This document shows, one piece after another, positions 50,525 through 61,427 of a stretch of DNA of 64,000 nucleotides. Made by a program: the position numbers and the translations under genes. This DNA is from Lasiodiplodia sp. COLG20. Lineage: Eukaryota > Ascomycota > Dothideomycetes > Botryosphaeriales > Botryosphaeriaceae. Within the stretch, counting starts at the first letter, position 1, and the number at the start of each line of letters is the position of its first letter. The notes under the pieces were generated by a model. The model saw only the letters and a program-made list of their open reading frames with translations, had not been told where the DNA came from and did not search any database. Location: positions 2,418,001 to 2,482,000 of the forward strand of contig VNWV01000005.1 in NCBI GenBank assembly GCA_009801085.1, in the 5' to 3' direction.

Positions 50525-52720
50525 ATGGCATACCCAATTCTTCTCGGCATTCCAATCCTCGGGAACGATGAGTCCGACCGTGGGGAGGGGTCGACGCCAG
50601 CCCAGCAGCCCCTACAGAGCGTCGTCAGCAAACGGAGCACAGCAGATACTCACACATCGAACTACAGACCACCTCGAGTGTCTGCTGCTCCAGAAGACGA
50701 GGCTGACGCTCAAGCTGCGAGAAGAGGCAGTCGTACGTTCATTTACGGGCCATTGCGAGTTTCCTCGGCACCGCCGGCAGACGACCAGGACTCCATTTTT
50801 CGTACAATCATCGAGCTGAAGAGCGCAGCGCCACGTGATGCTGATAGAACCACTCGCACGTCCGACGATGAAGATTGCAAGCAACCCACCGCGGCTCGCA
50901 AGTTATCGCCCCCAACCGCGCCGCTCCAGGCGTCTCCGGCGCCCACGGATGACGACGGGTTCGCAGCAGCTGCTGTGATAGTGATAGAAGATTCTGAGTC
51001 CGACCGTGAAGAATTCACGCCGCCATATGCAAGAAGACGCTTCGACTGCACCAGCGGCTTGGATGATCGACGGCACATTGACAAGGGTAAAGGGGTCCGT
51101 ATCGATGTGGCCGCACCTGGCTCGTCGATGAGGCCGTCTGACGAAGGCACTGCTCGCATCACACCAGATCCAAGTGAGGAGGGAAATGCGGAACACGTAC
51201 CCATGGAATATGATGATGAAGGGAGTGACACCTGGCGTGCGGATGAGCCTGAACAACAGGCAGGTCCTAGGGGACAGAAGCGTCATACAGATCACGGCGC
51301 TTCTGGTGGAGGCAACACAGAGCCTCAAGGGCGATTAAGCTTCCAGGGAGGTGGATCGGGGGATCCCGCTCAAACAAAACGGCCTCGTCTGACAGATGAA
51401 TATCCATTGCCCGAGCGCCCGCTACATCCCCTTGGTCCTGGACAAGAGCCGGAAACACCAGAAGAGCAATCCAACCGCCCTTCACGGAGTCGTCGGACAC
51501 GCAAGCCGAAAAAGCTGCCCCCTGCCATATACCACGCTGTCATCAAGGAGCTCTACAAGGCACCGGACGAGAAGATGATGCGCATCATCAAATGCCTCGA
51601 AAAGTGCAAGCACCCGAACACGACCACGGCCGAGGGGAACGCGGCGATGCGGCTGGCGCAGCGGCTGATGGCGGACCACAACGTCGCTGAAGCCGAAGTC
51701 CTTAGTCACATGCCGATCGAGGAACAGGCCAGGCGTGCCGCCAGGAGTGTCGTGTCTGTGCGGCGAGTCGTCGATATCGGGAAGAAAGTCCGGCTCGGGG
51801 CATTCGTCTGGCCGCTCTCGGACGCGATGAGCATCTTTTTTGACTGCAAGTATTACAGCACCCTTCGTGCCGACGCGAGGGAGTTTACGTTCTACGGTAT
51901 CGCGGAAAATACGGCGTTTGCAGCCGAGGCATTCAAGAACATCCACAACCTCATAGCGGAATGGGCGAGAAGTGAGAAAGGCTCGGACCGCAGGGACTAC
52001 TGTATTGGAGTCGCGGAAGAGCTTGAATACGAAGCTACAGAGGCGAAGACGGAGGAGCTTCATCTTGCGGAAAGAGCAGAGGCGGAAAGGCTGGCGGAAA
52101 GAGAGGAAGAGGAGCGTATTCAGCGTCAAAGGGAATTGGATCGCCTTAGGCCGTTGGGAAGTGAGTCCGAGGAAGAGCCTGAGGCTTCTACAGACCATGG
52201 CACCACGGGGTCCTCTGGCCCTGACATTGTGGATCTCATGGAGGATACGTCCGACAGTGATTCTGAGAGCTCGGCAGCCAGCCGCAGGGGTCGTGACAGT
52301 AACGGCTTGCTCGACACTGACAATGACGTTGACATGGAGAGTGGAAGCAGCGAAACCGCTAGCGATACTGACAGCAAGAGCGAGGGCGGCAGTGACGTGG
52401 ACTACGCCGACGTTGTGGAGACGGGCGAGACGGAAGACGATGTCCTGAATCTACCTTCGCCTATGCCTCCGCCGCCCCTGCCTTCTTCATCATCACTAGG
52501 TCGAGCGACGTCGGCTCGCGAGGAAACGCCGTGGGAGTCATCTGGTCAACTTATTGCTTTTAGACAGCGTGCTACTTTGGTCGCTGAAGAGTACCTCAAA
52601 CGGAATGGGATCACGTTGACAAATGACCGGCCATCGGCACCTGTCCGGAACTGGAAAGCTTGGCGCAGAGGAAAGGAGGACAGTAAGAAGATCAATGTCC
52701 GCGAACAGGCACGGAGATGA
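50525..52720 (+). CDS. DUF2786/DUF7168-like nuclear-type protein, copy 2
   Basis: Single frame, 731 aa, starting at the ATG at 50525, which gives MAYPILLGIPILG, matching copy 1. The order of parts is the same as in copy 1. A disordered N-terminal region holds candidate SUMO-interacting motifs (VIVIEDSESD, about 151-160). A basic patch SRSRRTRKPKKLPPAIYHAV (about 320-339) is where copy 1 has its AT-hook, but here the RGRP core is lost. The conserved core follows: IIKCLEKCKHPNTTTAEGNAAMRLAQRLM (354-382), FVWPLSDAMSIFFDCKYY and FTFYGIAENTAFAAEAFKNIHNLI. A coiled coil comes next, then a second SIM-like DIVDLMEDTSDSDS (about 567), and the C-terminal RRGKEDSKKINVREQ patch. Paralogy is clear; flanking regions have diverged strongly. 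Function unknown. Confidence 0.8.
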   Translation: MAYPILLGIPILGNDESDRGEGSTPAQQPLQSVVSKRSTADTHTSNYRPPRVSAAPEDEADAQAARRGSRTFIYGPLRVSSAPPADDQDSIFRTIIELKSAAPRDADRTTRTSDDEDCKQPTAARKLSPPTAPLQASPAPTDDDGFAAAAVIVIEDSESDREEFTPPYARRRFDCTSGLDDRRHIDKGKGVRIDVAAPGSSMRPSDEGTARITPDPSEEGNAEHVPMEYDDEGSDTWRADEPEQQAGPRGQKRHTDHGASGGGNTEPQGRLSFQGGGSGDPAQTKRPRLTDEYPLPERPLHPLGPGQEPETPEEQSNRPSRSRRTRKPKKLPPAIYHAVIKELYKAPDEKMMRIIKCLEKCKHPNTTTAEGNAAMRLAQRLMADHNVAEAEVLSHMPIEEQARRAARSVVSVRRVVDIGKKVRLGAFVWPLSDAMSIFFDCKYYSTLRADAREFTFYGIAENTAFAAEAFKNIHNLIAEWARSEKGSDRRDYCIGVAEELEYEATEAKTEELHLAERAEAERLAEREEEERIQRQRELDRLRPLGSESEEEPEASTDHGTTGSSGPDIVDLMEDTSDSDSESSAASRRGRDSNGLLDTDNDVDMESGSSETASDTDSKSEGGSDVDYADVVETGETEDDVLNLPSPMPPPPLPSSSSLGRATSAREETPWESSGQLIAFRQRATLVAEEYLKRNGITLTNDRPSAPVRNWKAWRRGKEDSKKINVREQARR

Positions 52721-53033
52721 AGTGAAGAAAGAACAGCGTTGTAAGATGGAAAAATTGAGCTTACGAACCGAACCACGCATCTAAGCCGCAGTCAAAGAAG
52801 ATTCCCATTGGGGACTCCCACCTTTAAACTCAAGGAGTGTAGTGCGACGTATTGTCCCCCATTTTTGAGGTTTGTGTAAAGAAGACGCCCACTTCCGTTG
52901 GTGGGTGGATCTGAGCCCCGCCTTCCGAGTCCAGATAAGCGAAACGTCATAACTGAAGAGCTTCCCCGCCATGAATTAATCTCTCGAATTTCCTCCCCAA
53001 CTCCTCAATTCGCTGGCTCAAGCTGCCTCTGCC
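52721..53033. other. Short intergenic/promoter region
   Basis: About 310 bp between the second DUF2786-like gene and the SDR start. No motif recognised. Confidence 0.3.
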
Positions 53034-53872
53034 ATGGCCTCAGACCTCAAAGGCAAAGTCGTCCTCATCACCGGCGCCGGCAGCGGCATTGGGTAAGGTA
53101 ACAATCAAACAAACACCCCAACCCCACTTCCGAAACGCCCTTTCTCAAGCTAACGCTGCGGGCCGCCAACAGCCGCGCCACGGCCGTCAAGCTTCACAGC
53201 CTAGGCGCGCACCTCGCCCTGACCGACGTCAACCTCGACGGCGTGCGCGAAACCCACCGCCTCTGCGGCGGCTCCTCGCAAGAGCACTATGCCGCGAAGC
53301 TCGACGTGTCGAGCAAGGACGAGGTCGAGGCCAGCATCGCGGCGGTGCTGGCGCACTTCTCGGGGCGGCGCATCGACCACGTCTTCAACTGCGCGGGCGT
53401 CAACCCGACGTCGTACGCGCTGACGGACACGACGGACGCGTACTGGGCGCTGCTGGTCGACGTCAACCTCAAGGGCACCTACCTCGTCACGCGCGCCGCC
53501 ATGCCGCACATGACGGCGCCCGGCGGCTCCTTCGTCAACGTCTCGTCCATCTGCGGCCTGCACCCCGTCGCTAACCAGGCCATCTACTGCGCCACCAAGT
53601 ACGGCATCATCGGCTTCAGCAAGAGCATGGCCCTCGAGCTGGGCCCCAAGGGCATCCGCTGCAATGCCGTGGCGCCAGGCTACATCGATACGCCGACGAA
53701 TGCGGGCGTGGTCAAGGGGCCCGAGTACGTGAAGAGGATGGAGCAGGGGAATAGCTTGGGGAGACTGGGCACGGCCGAGGAGGTTGCCGATGTGGTGGCG
53801 TTTTTGATGAGTGCGGAGGCGAGATATATGAACGGAAGCGTGGTGGAGATTGATGGAGGTCTGAAGGCTTAG
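53034..53872 (+). CDS. Short-chain dehydrogenase/reductase
   Basis: Exon 1 53034-53092 encodes MASDLKGKVVLITGAGSGI and is joined by an 80-nt intron (GTAAGG...CTAAC...CAG) to exon 2 53173-53872; 252 aa. The splice completes the TGxxxGIG cofactor motif as TGAGSGIGRA. D after strand beta-2 (LALTDVNLDG) favours NAD(H). NCAG (HVFNCAGVNP), the catalytic Ser (NVSSICG) and YxxxK (AIYCATKYG) complete the classical SDR active site; the tail has RCNAVAPGYIDTPTN and the final NGSVVEIDGGLKA. The family oxidises or reduces alcohols and ketones; sugar or polyol and 3-oxoacyl types are closest in layout. Third positions are very GC-rich. It is convergent with the P450 gene, ends 246 bp apart. Confidence 0.92.
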
Positions 53873-54118
53873 AAGCGATGGACTGTGTGATCGATTGAAA
53901 CTAGTTGCATAGCCATTTTCGGTGTTTCAAATTTCGCTATGCTGGAGAATGGAGTCATCCGTCAAGGTAGTGTATTTGAGCTAATGATGATCTGTCTAGA
54001 CTGCGTAGTAAAATGAGTAGTGTTCGATAAGGTGGTATCGCAAGAACGTGAGCAAAAAGCAAACTTTAGAAAGGTATCAAGAATCTTAACCTCCCTCCTC
54101 AGCTAACAGCTGAATCTT

Positions 54119-55737
54119 CTATTGCCTCTGCACCGGCTTGAGCCTCGCCATCAGCGGGTGCTTCTCCCACAGCGCGTACACCAGCTGGTTGCTCCAGTCC
54201 TTGCTCTCCTCGCACAGCTCGAGGTCGAAGTGCCACAGGGTGTACGACAGGATCAGCCGCATCTCGTGCCAGGCCAGGTTCTTGCCGATGCAGTTGCGCG
54301 GCCCGTACGAAAAGGGCTGCAGGATCGTCCTGTCGTCATCGGCAAAGCGCGGGTCCGCGTCGTCGCCCGTCAGCCAGCGCTCCGGGATGAACTGTTCCGA
54401 AAGCGCGAAGTGGCGCGAGGAGTGGTAGGCTGCCCAGTTGGTGACAAAAACGGTGACCTAGGGTTTTCCTGTTAGCTTCGCTCGTTGCTACCTGTTTTGG
54501 AAAGCAAAGGGAGGGGGCAAAGGAGAATCCCTTACATTTCCAGGAACGTGCTCGCCCTCGATGATGGTACCGCCAGGAGGCGTCAGACGTGGGAGACCAC
54601 CAGGAACGGGCGGGTAGATGCGCAGGGCTTCCTCCAGGCAGGCGTTCAAGTAGGGGAGCTGAGGCAGGTTCTGAAGCGTCATGTCTTGCGGGGTGGAGAA
54701 GGTGCCGCGGATCTCGGAGACGAGGCGGGCCATTTTGTCCGGGTTGCGCAGAAGGTGGTAGGTCACACCGGACAACAGGGTGGCGGTCGTTTCGGTGCCG
54801 GCGATCATGAAGGTGGTAGCGTTGGAGTGCATTTCGGGCACTGTCAACTGCGCGCCCTGGCCCTCGCCCTTCTCCTTGAGCACGTACGACCAGATGTCTG
54901 GCCGGTCCGTTTCCACAGCCAGACGGCGGTCGACGCGGTCGAAGGCGTATTGCTGGTGCTCCATCTGCTTCTGTCTTAGCCCCGGCAGGATGTAGGGCAG
55001 CATGTCGTTGATCTTAGGGAAGTAGAAGCGCAACGTAGTCGACAGGCCGAAGAATTTGACGGCTGCGAAGATGCTGTGAACCCAGGCGTTGTAGGCCGAG
55101 CCTTCGAGCAGCTTGAGCGGCTCACCGAACGTCAGGTCGGCCATGATGTCGAAAGTGGTGAAGTTGTACATATCGACCATGTTGACCTTGGCGTCGGGCT
55201 CGCTCGTGCCCAACTCCAGCAGCTTGGCGACCAGCAACTCGACGTAGCCGCGGAAGAGCGGTTCTTGGTCCTTGAGCGCGCGTTCCGAGAAGGCGTGCGA
55301 GAAGATGCGGCGCTGACGTCCATGATCGCCTTCATCAGCCAGGAAGAGGCCCTTGGTGCCGGTTGACGGGGGGCCGTAGTGGTCCAGGTCCTTGGTTACG
55401 GGAGCACCGTGGCCGTGAATATCCTTCCAGGCCTTGGCGGTCGTATAGCTCAGCTCGTTGGGACTGACGCGCACAACGTCGCCGTAGGTGTCGTGCAGCC
55501 ACTGGAGATGATAAGGCTCAATGCCTCTTACGCGTCCGAGGATGCGAGGCAGCGATGTTGCTGCGCTGAACCACGGGCCCGGGAATTTGCGGAGGGGATG
55601 GAAGTAGACATTGTAAATGCCTGTGATGACGAGATATGCAACCTTGGTGGGCGTCAGAATCGGGCGTTGAAATGGAGCGGGGCTCGAGTGCTTACCGTGG
55701 CGGCTGTGCCGATGTATATGAGATTTAAAAGCCCCAT
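54119..55737 (-). CDS. Cytochrome P450 (CYP65-like)
   Basis: Exons 55737-55696, 55642-54536 and 54457-54119 (introns 53 and 78 nt), 495 aa. The N-terminal membrane anchor is MGLLNLIYIGTAATVAYLVITGIYNV, followed by YFHPLRKFPGPWF. The I-helix is TTFMIAGTETTATLLSG, the K-helix ExxR is CLEEALRIYPPVPGG, the PERF-type segment is FIPERWL, and the heme loop is FSYGPRNCIGKN with C439. The overall pattern matches fungal CYP65-type enzymes (isotrichodermin C-15 hydroxylase relatives), common in secondary-metabolite clusters. It should hydroxylate a hydrophobic substrate at the ER with CPR as partner. Together with the neighbouring SDR it could form an oxidation pair. The substrate is unknown. Confidence 0.93.
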
Positions 55738-57433
55738 GGCGAGGGGCAAGAAGAGGGAAAGGACGAAGAAGTGGGATCAAGGTATGGGAAGGGACTCGTC
55801 GTTATAAAACGGACTTCTTTGTTTGGTATGTCCGGGCTGGTAGATCGCCGAGTCAGACCGAAGGCAACGGCTTCGGTTGCCTTCTCGCCCGACATGGCGA
55901 ACGTGGAGGGATAAGCAGGATTTTCCCTCGGCTCTTCGCACGAAAGCTCGAATAGGGATGAGGCTATTACCAAGTCGGGCAGCAGGTGATGGATTAGGAG
56001 TCTCCTGAGAGTGTCATGGCGCTAGGGCTTAATCTTGTACACGTGAGGATCGGCGTTAACCTTTGTGCGTCTTGGCGGCTGCCTTTTGGCTTTCCGTTGG
56101 TCAATTGCGTCACGAACGATGTCGATTTCGCGCATGAGGCTGGCAAGGACAGGGGCGCGTCTGAGAGCCAATATACCGCTGAAGCCTCAGGCCAGCCTTG
56201 CTGTCGTCGTGACGAAAGTAGCGCACGGACCATGTGCGCAATGAGGGTCCGGAGATAGCGTCAGGAAAGCGGTCGATCATTTTAATTTTGGATGGTGATC
56301 CGCTATCGTGTTTTGATGTGCAGCGCAATGTTTCCTCGGCCATGGTGGATGTTGAGTAAATGTAAAAGGAGAAGGAAGCGCCGCGTCACCGTGGTGACAC
56401 TGCAAACCACAAGGAATAGGCTTGGCAGCAGGTCGGTGGCTGCTGATGCAATATAGACGGTAAGAAGTAGACTGGCGCGGCAGACACCAGACGTGCGCGG
56501 GCCTGCCGACCGTTAGGAACGACGCGAGCGGCTAAGCTGGCGAGCCATTGGCACGGACCGAGCCGGACCCAGAGTATCGTGAACGTTGAAGGTCCAAGCA
56601 TGAACCGTCGAGAGGGCCGGGATGCAGTAGCGGCAACGGCGGAAGCCGCACGAGAGGGGGAGCTACAGGCGATCCCTGGAGGAGGGGCTCGCGGGGAGTG
56701 GACGCGGAGCTGCAACATGTGCCGGAAACGTGTCGGGCGAGGTGCGCTCGACGTATGCGTGCGTGCCACGCAGCCGCGCCGACGCAAGGCGAGGCTTCGG
56801 CGAATCGAGTCGCTCTTGGTTGCTGCCCAAACTCGCGTGGGCGCGCGCATTGCGTTGAAGAAACAGAGCGGCTTGCAACCGCTCGCCGGTGAGGCGCCGC
56901 CGCGCCGTGGAACCCTCCCTGCAACTTGACCGGCGAGGGCGCCCTTCACAGGTTGCACCGAGTGTGATGTCTCGACCGAGTCACACTGTCCTGGGGTGGC
57001 ATTGGCGCGTCTTTATCGCGGCTGGACGAGGCGCGCACACTAGCCCGATGGCTGCCCTCCGCTCGCCTGTCGTTGGTTCTCGTTGGGCCCGCCCAGCCCG
57101 GCCCTGCGCCTCTCTGCCCTCCACCCTCCACGCCCGACACAACTCACCGAGTAATAAGCACAACATCTGCCGCCCGCGCCTCCTCGAGACATTGTTTCTG
57201 CCACCAGTCTCGCCCGCTCCAAAATGGCCGCTGCCGCCCTTCCGACCGCATGAACCCCATGGGTACCCGCAGATCGACGTCGCACACGCTGCCTGACCAG
57301 CATGAATTCCCTGCCGCTGTAGAGTAACCCCTTCCGCAACCTATCTTCAGCTGGAGCCTCCCTTCGCATTGCCTGCGAAAGGCAGCGCGATTCTCAGCCG
57401 CAACACCCCACACCACACCCACCCCCGCCCGCC
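55738..57433. other. 1.7-kb divergent intergenic region
   Basis: Between the P450 start (minus) and the kinase-like gene start (plus). It is GC-rich from about 56380, with overlapping chance frames on both strands. The stretch 57100-57433 is pyrimidine-rich on the plus strand, as expected of the kinase-like gene's leader. No gene is supported. Confidence 0.4.
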
Positions 57434-60400
57434 ATGAATCCGGACCCCAACCCTCGCAGGTCCAACATGTGGGAGCGTCTCTCTCTGCACAAACTGGGCG
57501 GCTGGCTGAAGAAGGACGAGGCTGGAGCCCCACAGCCTGACGGCGACCAGAAGGAGCCTGATGACGAGAAACCCCAGGAAAAGCTGAACAAACGCTCGTC
57601 CCGCAAGGTGGTGCCCGGCTTGCCCCGGCCAGCCACCTTCAAACGACAGGAGTCCGAGCGACGAGACAGGCTGGTGCCCTATGAACCGGGCCATGACGAA
57701 CGCAGAGCCATTTCGTCCGAGCCGCGAGCTCAGTCGGTTGATCGCCAGAGCGTCGGCACATCCAGACGTGCCCACTCTCCTCCACCCAGGTTCCATCATC
57801 GCTCGTCCGCCCCCGAGTCCCTAAGCCCCTACGCTTCCGACGCCCATGAGTCGTTCATGCAGCACGGCTATGCCCCACCTAAGCGCAACGATCGACCCGA
57901 TGATGAAGATACTGCCTCCATGGCCTCCCAAGGCCGCGGGGACTTCCCACCCCCGCTCTCGACGACCGGACCCCAGTCGGATAACGATGGCACGTCCGAC
58001 GGCGTCGATGAGCTCGTCATACAGCAAGAACTGGATGCGAAGTGGATTTTGAACCTCAGCATGCACTTCAGAGACATGTCTGACCGGGAGAAGTTCTTCG
58101 TAACTTACGCTGAGCAGCCCAACAGGTGGAGGAGAGTGACTGTGTCTATCGACTTCCGTGATGCTGAACCGGAATCCCTGGAGGCTGATCTCAAGAGCTT
58201 ACACTACCAGCGGGACAAAAGCGCCCGCATCTATGAAAGCATCCGGGACTCGCTGCCCGACATACAGTTTTACGAGACTGTAACCAACCTGAAGCTGGAA
58301 ACCCGTGAAGGTCGCCTCCACGTTCATGTCACTGAGGACATGAACGAGATCATCCCCTACCCGCCCGTGTCTGCCATCACCCACCTGGATTGCCCTGTGT
58401 TCCGCGAAAGTGATGTCAACTTTGAGTCTCATTTGTCTGGTTTCGTTTATAAAGTCTCTGTCCACGGCCAGGTCTACATCAAGAAAGAGATTCCCGGCCC
58501 TGAATCTGTCGAGGAATTTCTCTACGAAACAAATTGCCTCAGCCGAGTGCGCGGCGCTCATAGCGTCATCCAATTTGCAGGCGTCATTGTCGATGATAGA
58601 CGCCAGCTCGTCACTGGTCTTTTGATCGATTTCGCCGAAAAGGGCGCTCTTGTGGATTTACTGTACGACTGGAAGAATACTGCCGAAATGACCTGGCCTC
58701 GACGGGAAAGATGGGCCAAGCAGATTGTCCAAGGCCTCTCTGAGATCCATGAGAGCGGCTTCGTCCAAGGAGACTTCACTCTCTCAAACATTGTTATCGA
58801 TGCCGATGACGATGCCAAAATCATCGACATCAACAGGAGAGGATGTCCCGTGGGATGGGAGCCACCTGAGCTGGCAAGGCTTATCGAAGCAGGCCAGAAG
58901 ATCAGCATCTACATCGGTGTTAAATCTGACCTGTTCCAGCTCGGCATGGTCCTGTGGGCGCTTGCTGAGCAGAAAGATGAGCCAGAGCGTGAAGAGCGCC
59001 CACTCTTGTGGACCCAGGCCAACAAGCAAGTTCCGGACTACTTCAAGCGTCTTGTCGAAGCATGCTTGTGCGAGGAACCACGCGGCAGACCCTCTGCAAA
59101 AGAACTGCTCTCCCAGTTCCCTGAGATCGACCTCGAGGCCTCGAGGCCTGCCACCACCTCCAGACACAGTCTGTGCACACATCGCTCGGATAAGGAATAT
59201 ATTGATCCTCGCACTGCCGTTGGCCGTGACGACATCGATCAACACAGACGTTCTCCTGAGCGCGACAACCAAATGCCAAGCGTCAATCCGTCAAGCGCGA
59301 ATCTCACTGATGTTTTCCCTCCTACTGAGTATGATGCCCACAGCTCCGGGTCGTATGTTGTGGCACAGCGTCACGGACCAGCTTCGGACACAAGGCAAAC
59401 ACCAGAATACTCCCCTTACGTCCGCGCATCCTCCAATGTGTCACTAAACGATAGTGAGCTAGAGAATGACACGACGTCACTTTCTAGCCAACCCGAAAGA
59501 TGGGAACAAGTCTACATCGATGGTGACACACGACTTGTCAATCGTGGTGGTCCTCTCGGAATCGATGAGCATGAGTTCCCAGCCCACGAACAAAGCACTG
59601 CCTGCATACCGACTCCCAGGGGTGAGCAAACCGATCCATTGCGTCTGGATCTGTCAGAACCTGGACCCGAAGCACACTCACCAGAGCTCGCTGGTATAGG
59701 ATGTGACCGCGACCTGCCCCCGCCATCATTGCCATTCCTCTCCAACCATCGCGCTTCTTTTCTCGACAGAATTCAGCAACGGAACTCACACAATGTTGAT
59801 GTATTAGCCGGATTGGTTCCGCAAGTCCAGGGACTTTATGAGAACAGGAACAATGATCTGTTCTCACGAGATCGCTTCGGTCCTCCAACCCACCAGGATT
59901 CTGGATTCGGCGACGGCGACATGGACACCGTTCTTCTTGGACTCTCTTCTCCTGAAACACATCTACCTGACCAAATAGACGATTCCGACCTTGGCCTCGA
60001 ATCACATGACGAGTTCAGCCTTGAGCGGCCCAGCTGTTTTATACCAGATGGCAGAGACAACGTACCATTGGGCCGCCGCACATCAGCCAATACTGTTAGA
60101 GATAATCGATCTTCGATAACAACAACCGTTCCCGAGAGCTACAGGCCTGTATCTTCGTTGGATGCCACTTCAGCGTCTCCGCCTGCACATGAGTGGACGC
60201 CCGATCTCATCCTTACGGGATTGACAGAGTCAGGTGGAGAGCCGCTCGCCGATGAACATGATACTACCATGAATGGCCACACCTCCAGTGCTTCAAATGT
60301 TTACGATGAGCATCACGAAGGCATGAAGGATCCGCACTTCCACCTCGATCGCTGTGATCACCATCCACTCTCGACCTCTTCGGTTGCGAATTCCGCTGTG

Positions 60401-60448
60401 TGGTTTCCGTGGATGAGCCGCGCCGAAGGTCAATCCGCGTCTTCTTGA
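57434..60448 (+). CDS. Large kinase-like protein with altered catalytic motifs
   Basis: Single uninterrupted frame, 1004 aa, ATG in GCCATGAAT context. Residues 1-190 are polar and disordered (Pro/Arg/Asp-rich). Residues about 195-310 form a folded region with the helix WILNLSMHFRDMSDREKFFVTY and RRVTVSIDFRDAEPESLEADL, which looks like a fungal-specific N-terminal module. A protein-kinase fold covers about 318-560: lysine in YIKKEI (K350/K351), catalytic loop FVQGDFTLSNIVI (D447, N452) where the usual HRD is QGD, and IIDINRRG where DFG is DIN (D465), then PPE. Lys, both Asp and Asn are present, but the His and Phe/Gly are changed, so activity is uncertain. Residues 560-1004 are a Ser/Asp/Pro-rich tail. 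The role is unknown; such fungal kinase-like proteins are widespread. Confidence 0.8.
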   Translation: MNPDPNPRRSNMWERLSLHKLGGWLKKDEAGAPQPDGDQKEPDDEKPQEKLNKRSSRKVVPGLPRPATFKRQESERRDRLVPYEPGHDERRAISSEPRAQSVDRQSVGTSRRAHSPPPRFHHRSSAPESLSPYASDAHESFMQHGYAPPKRNDRPDDEDTASMASQGRGDFPPPLSTTGPQSDNDGTSDGVDELVIQQELDAKWILNLSMHFRDMSDREKFFVTYAEQPNRWRRVTVSIDFRDAEPESLEADLKSLHYQRDKSARIYESIRDSLPDIQFYETVTNLKLETREGRLHVHVTEDMNEIIPYPPVSAITHLDCPVFRESDVNFESHLSGFVYKVSVHGQVYIKKEIPGPESVEEFLYETNCLSRVRGAHSVIQFAGVIVDDRRQLVTGLLIDFAEKGALVDLLYDWKNTAEMTWPRRERWAKQIVQGLSEIHESGFVQGDFTLSNIVIDADDDAKIIDINRRGCPVGWEPPELARLIEAGQKISIYIGVKSDLFQLGMVLWALAEQKDEPEREERPLLWTQANKQVPDYFKRLVEACLCEEPRGRPSAKELLSQFPEIDLEASRPATTSRHSLCTHRSDKEYIDPRTAVGRDDIDQHRRSPERDNQMPSVNPSSANLTDVFPPTEYDAHSSGSYVVAQRHGPASDTRQTPEYSPYVRASSNVSLNDSELENDTTSLSSQPERWEQVYIDGDTRLVNRGGPLGIDEHEFPAHEQSTACIPTPRGEQTDPLRLDLSEPGPEAHSPELAGIGCDRDLPPPSLPFLSNHRASFLDRIQQRNSHNVDVLAGLVPQVQGLYENRNNDLFSRDRFGPPTHQDSGFGDGDMDTVLLGLSSPETHLPDQIDDSDLGLESHDEFSLERPSCFIPDGRDNVPLGRRTSANTVRDNRSSITTTVPESYRPVSSLDATSASPPAHEWTPDLILTGLTESGGEPLADEHDTTMNGHTSSASNVYDEHHEGMKDPHFHLDRCDHHPLSTSSVANSAVWFPWMSRAEGQSASS

Positions 60449-61427
60449 ACGTGTATTCATTCAATACCCAAGATTTTGCTATTGAGCTTAGTCTTTCTTG
60501 ATGCGTTGAGTTGACTTCCCGGGTGTCTTCGCACTGCATTATACCTCTTTATGTTGGTGGAATTGTTTCTACCCCTGTCCCACACCTATTTTGCCATACT
60601 GGCATCGAGTTTACCGCGATTAAAAATACCCAAACATTGTTGATCCTTTTATTTTCACACTTCTCATACCCCATTTTACAAGAAATCCCGTGTTTACGTC
60701 TTTACGAAAGTGCTCTAAACGAATTTTTGAAAAAACAAGATAGTGTGCCGCGAGGTTATGGCAATGGCGTTCGAAAAGGGGTCTGCGTTCCGTTTCCTTG
60801 TTACACGAAAAATCTCTAGTGGAGGATAGCGTATGGGTTTGAGTGCAGGGGATTGGAGTGCCGGAATGGAGGAATTAGGAAGTCCTGTAGACTCTGAAAG
60901 ATGATGATGATGACAAAAAAGCTCTTTTGGTATGCGCATTGTTGGTGCGCATCGCGTGATCCTGATGCTGGGTTGTGCATGCGTATAGGTCCAACGTGGA
61001 AATATTTCCTTACCGTTGTAGGCAGCTCAAGCATCCTGCCGGATGCAAATGCCGCTTCGTGAGACGAGAGACACGGCGCGACGGTCCGCGGATCTCAGTT
61101 CCCCGCCTTGTGTATGGTTTTGATAGCGCTTAAGCGCTTAGTGCTTGGCAGAGCTTAATATCATGGGGGTTGCCTGTTCGGGCTAAGCCTGCATCCATTT
61201 TAGGTAATCACGCGAGGTTCTAGCGCCATCATTCGCTCCTCTTGCCAAAGCAAAAGCTCGCACATGCATTGTTTCACGGGTCAAGAGCATGCGAGTTTGT
61301 CAAATGATTTCTTTTTTTGTTTTCTCGAAGACAACATATTTACTTAGAAGGTCCCAAAGCAGAATGAACACACAGGGCGAGATATATGTACAAGATCGCC
61401 CACCGTTCTTTCACCGTTTTTCCCCCT
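60449..61427. other. Convergent 3' flanks
   Basis: About 980 bp, moderately AT-rich with T-runs, between the ends of the kinase-like and metalloprotease genes. A short ATG-repeat run (GATGATGATGATGAC near 60901) is seen. No gene or RNA recognised. Confidence 0.35.

Noticed and set aside
56386..56958. GC-rich frames on both strands between the P450 and kinase-like genes
   Set aside because: Mutually overlapping, Arg/Pro/Ala-rich, no splice signals or motifs.
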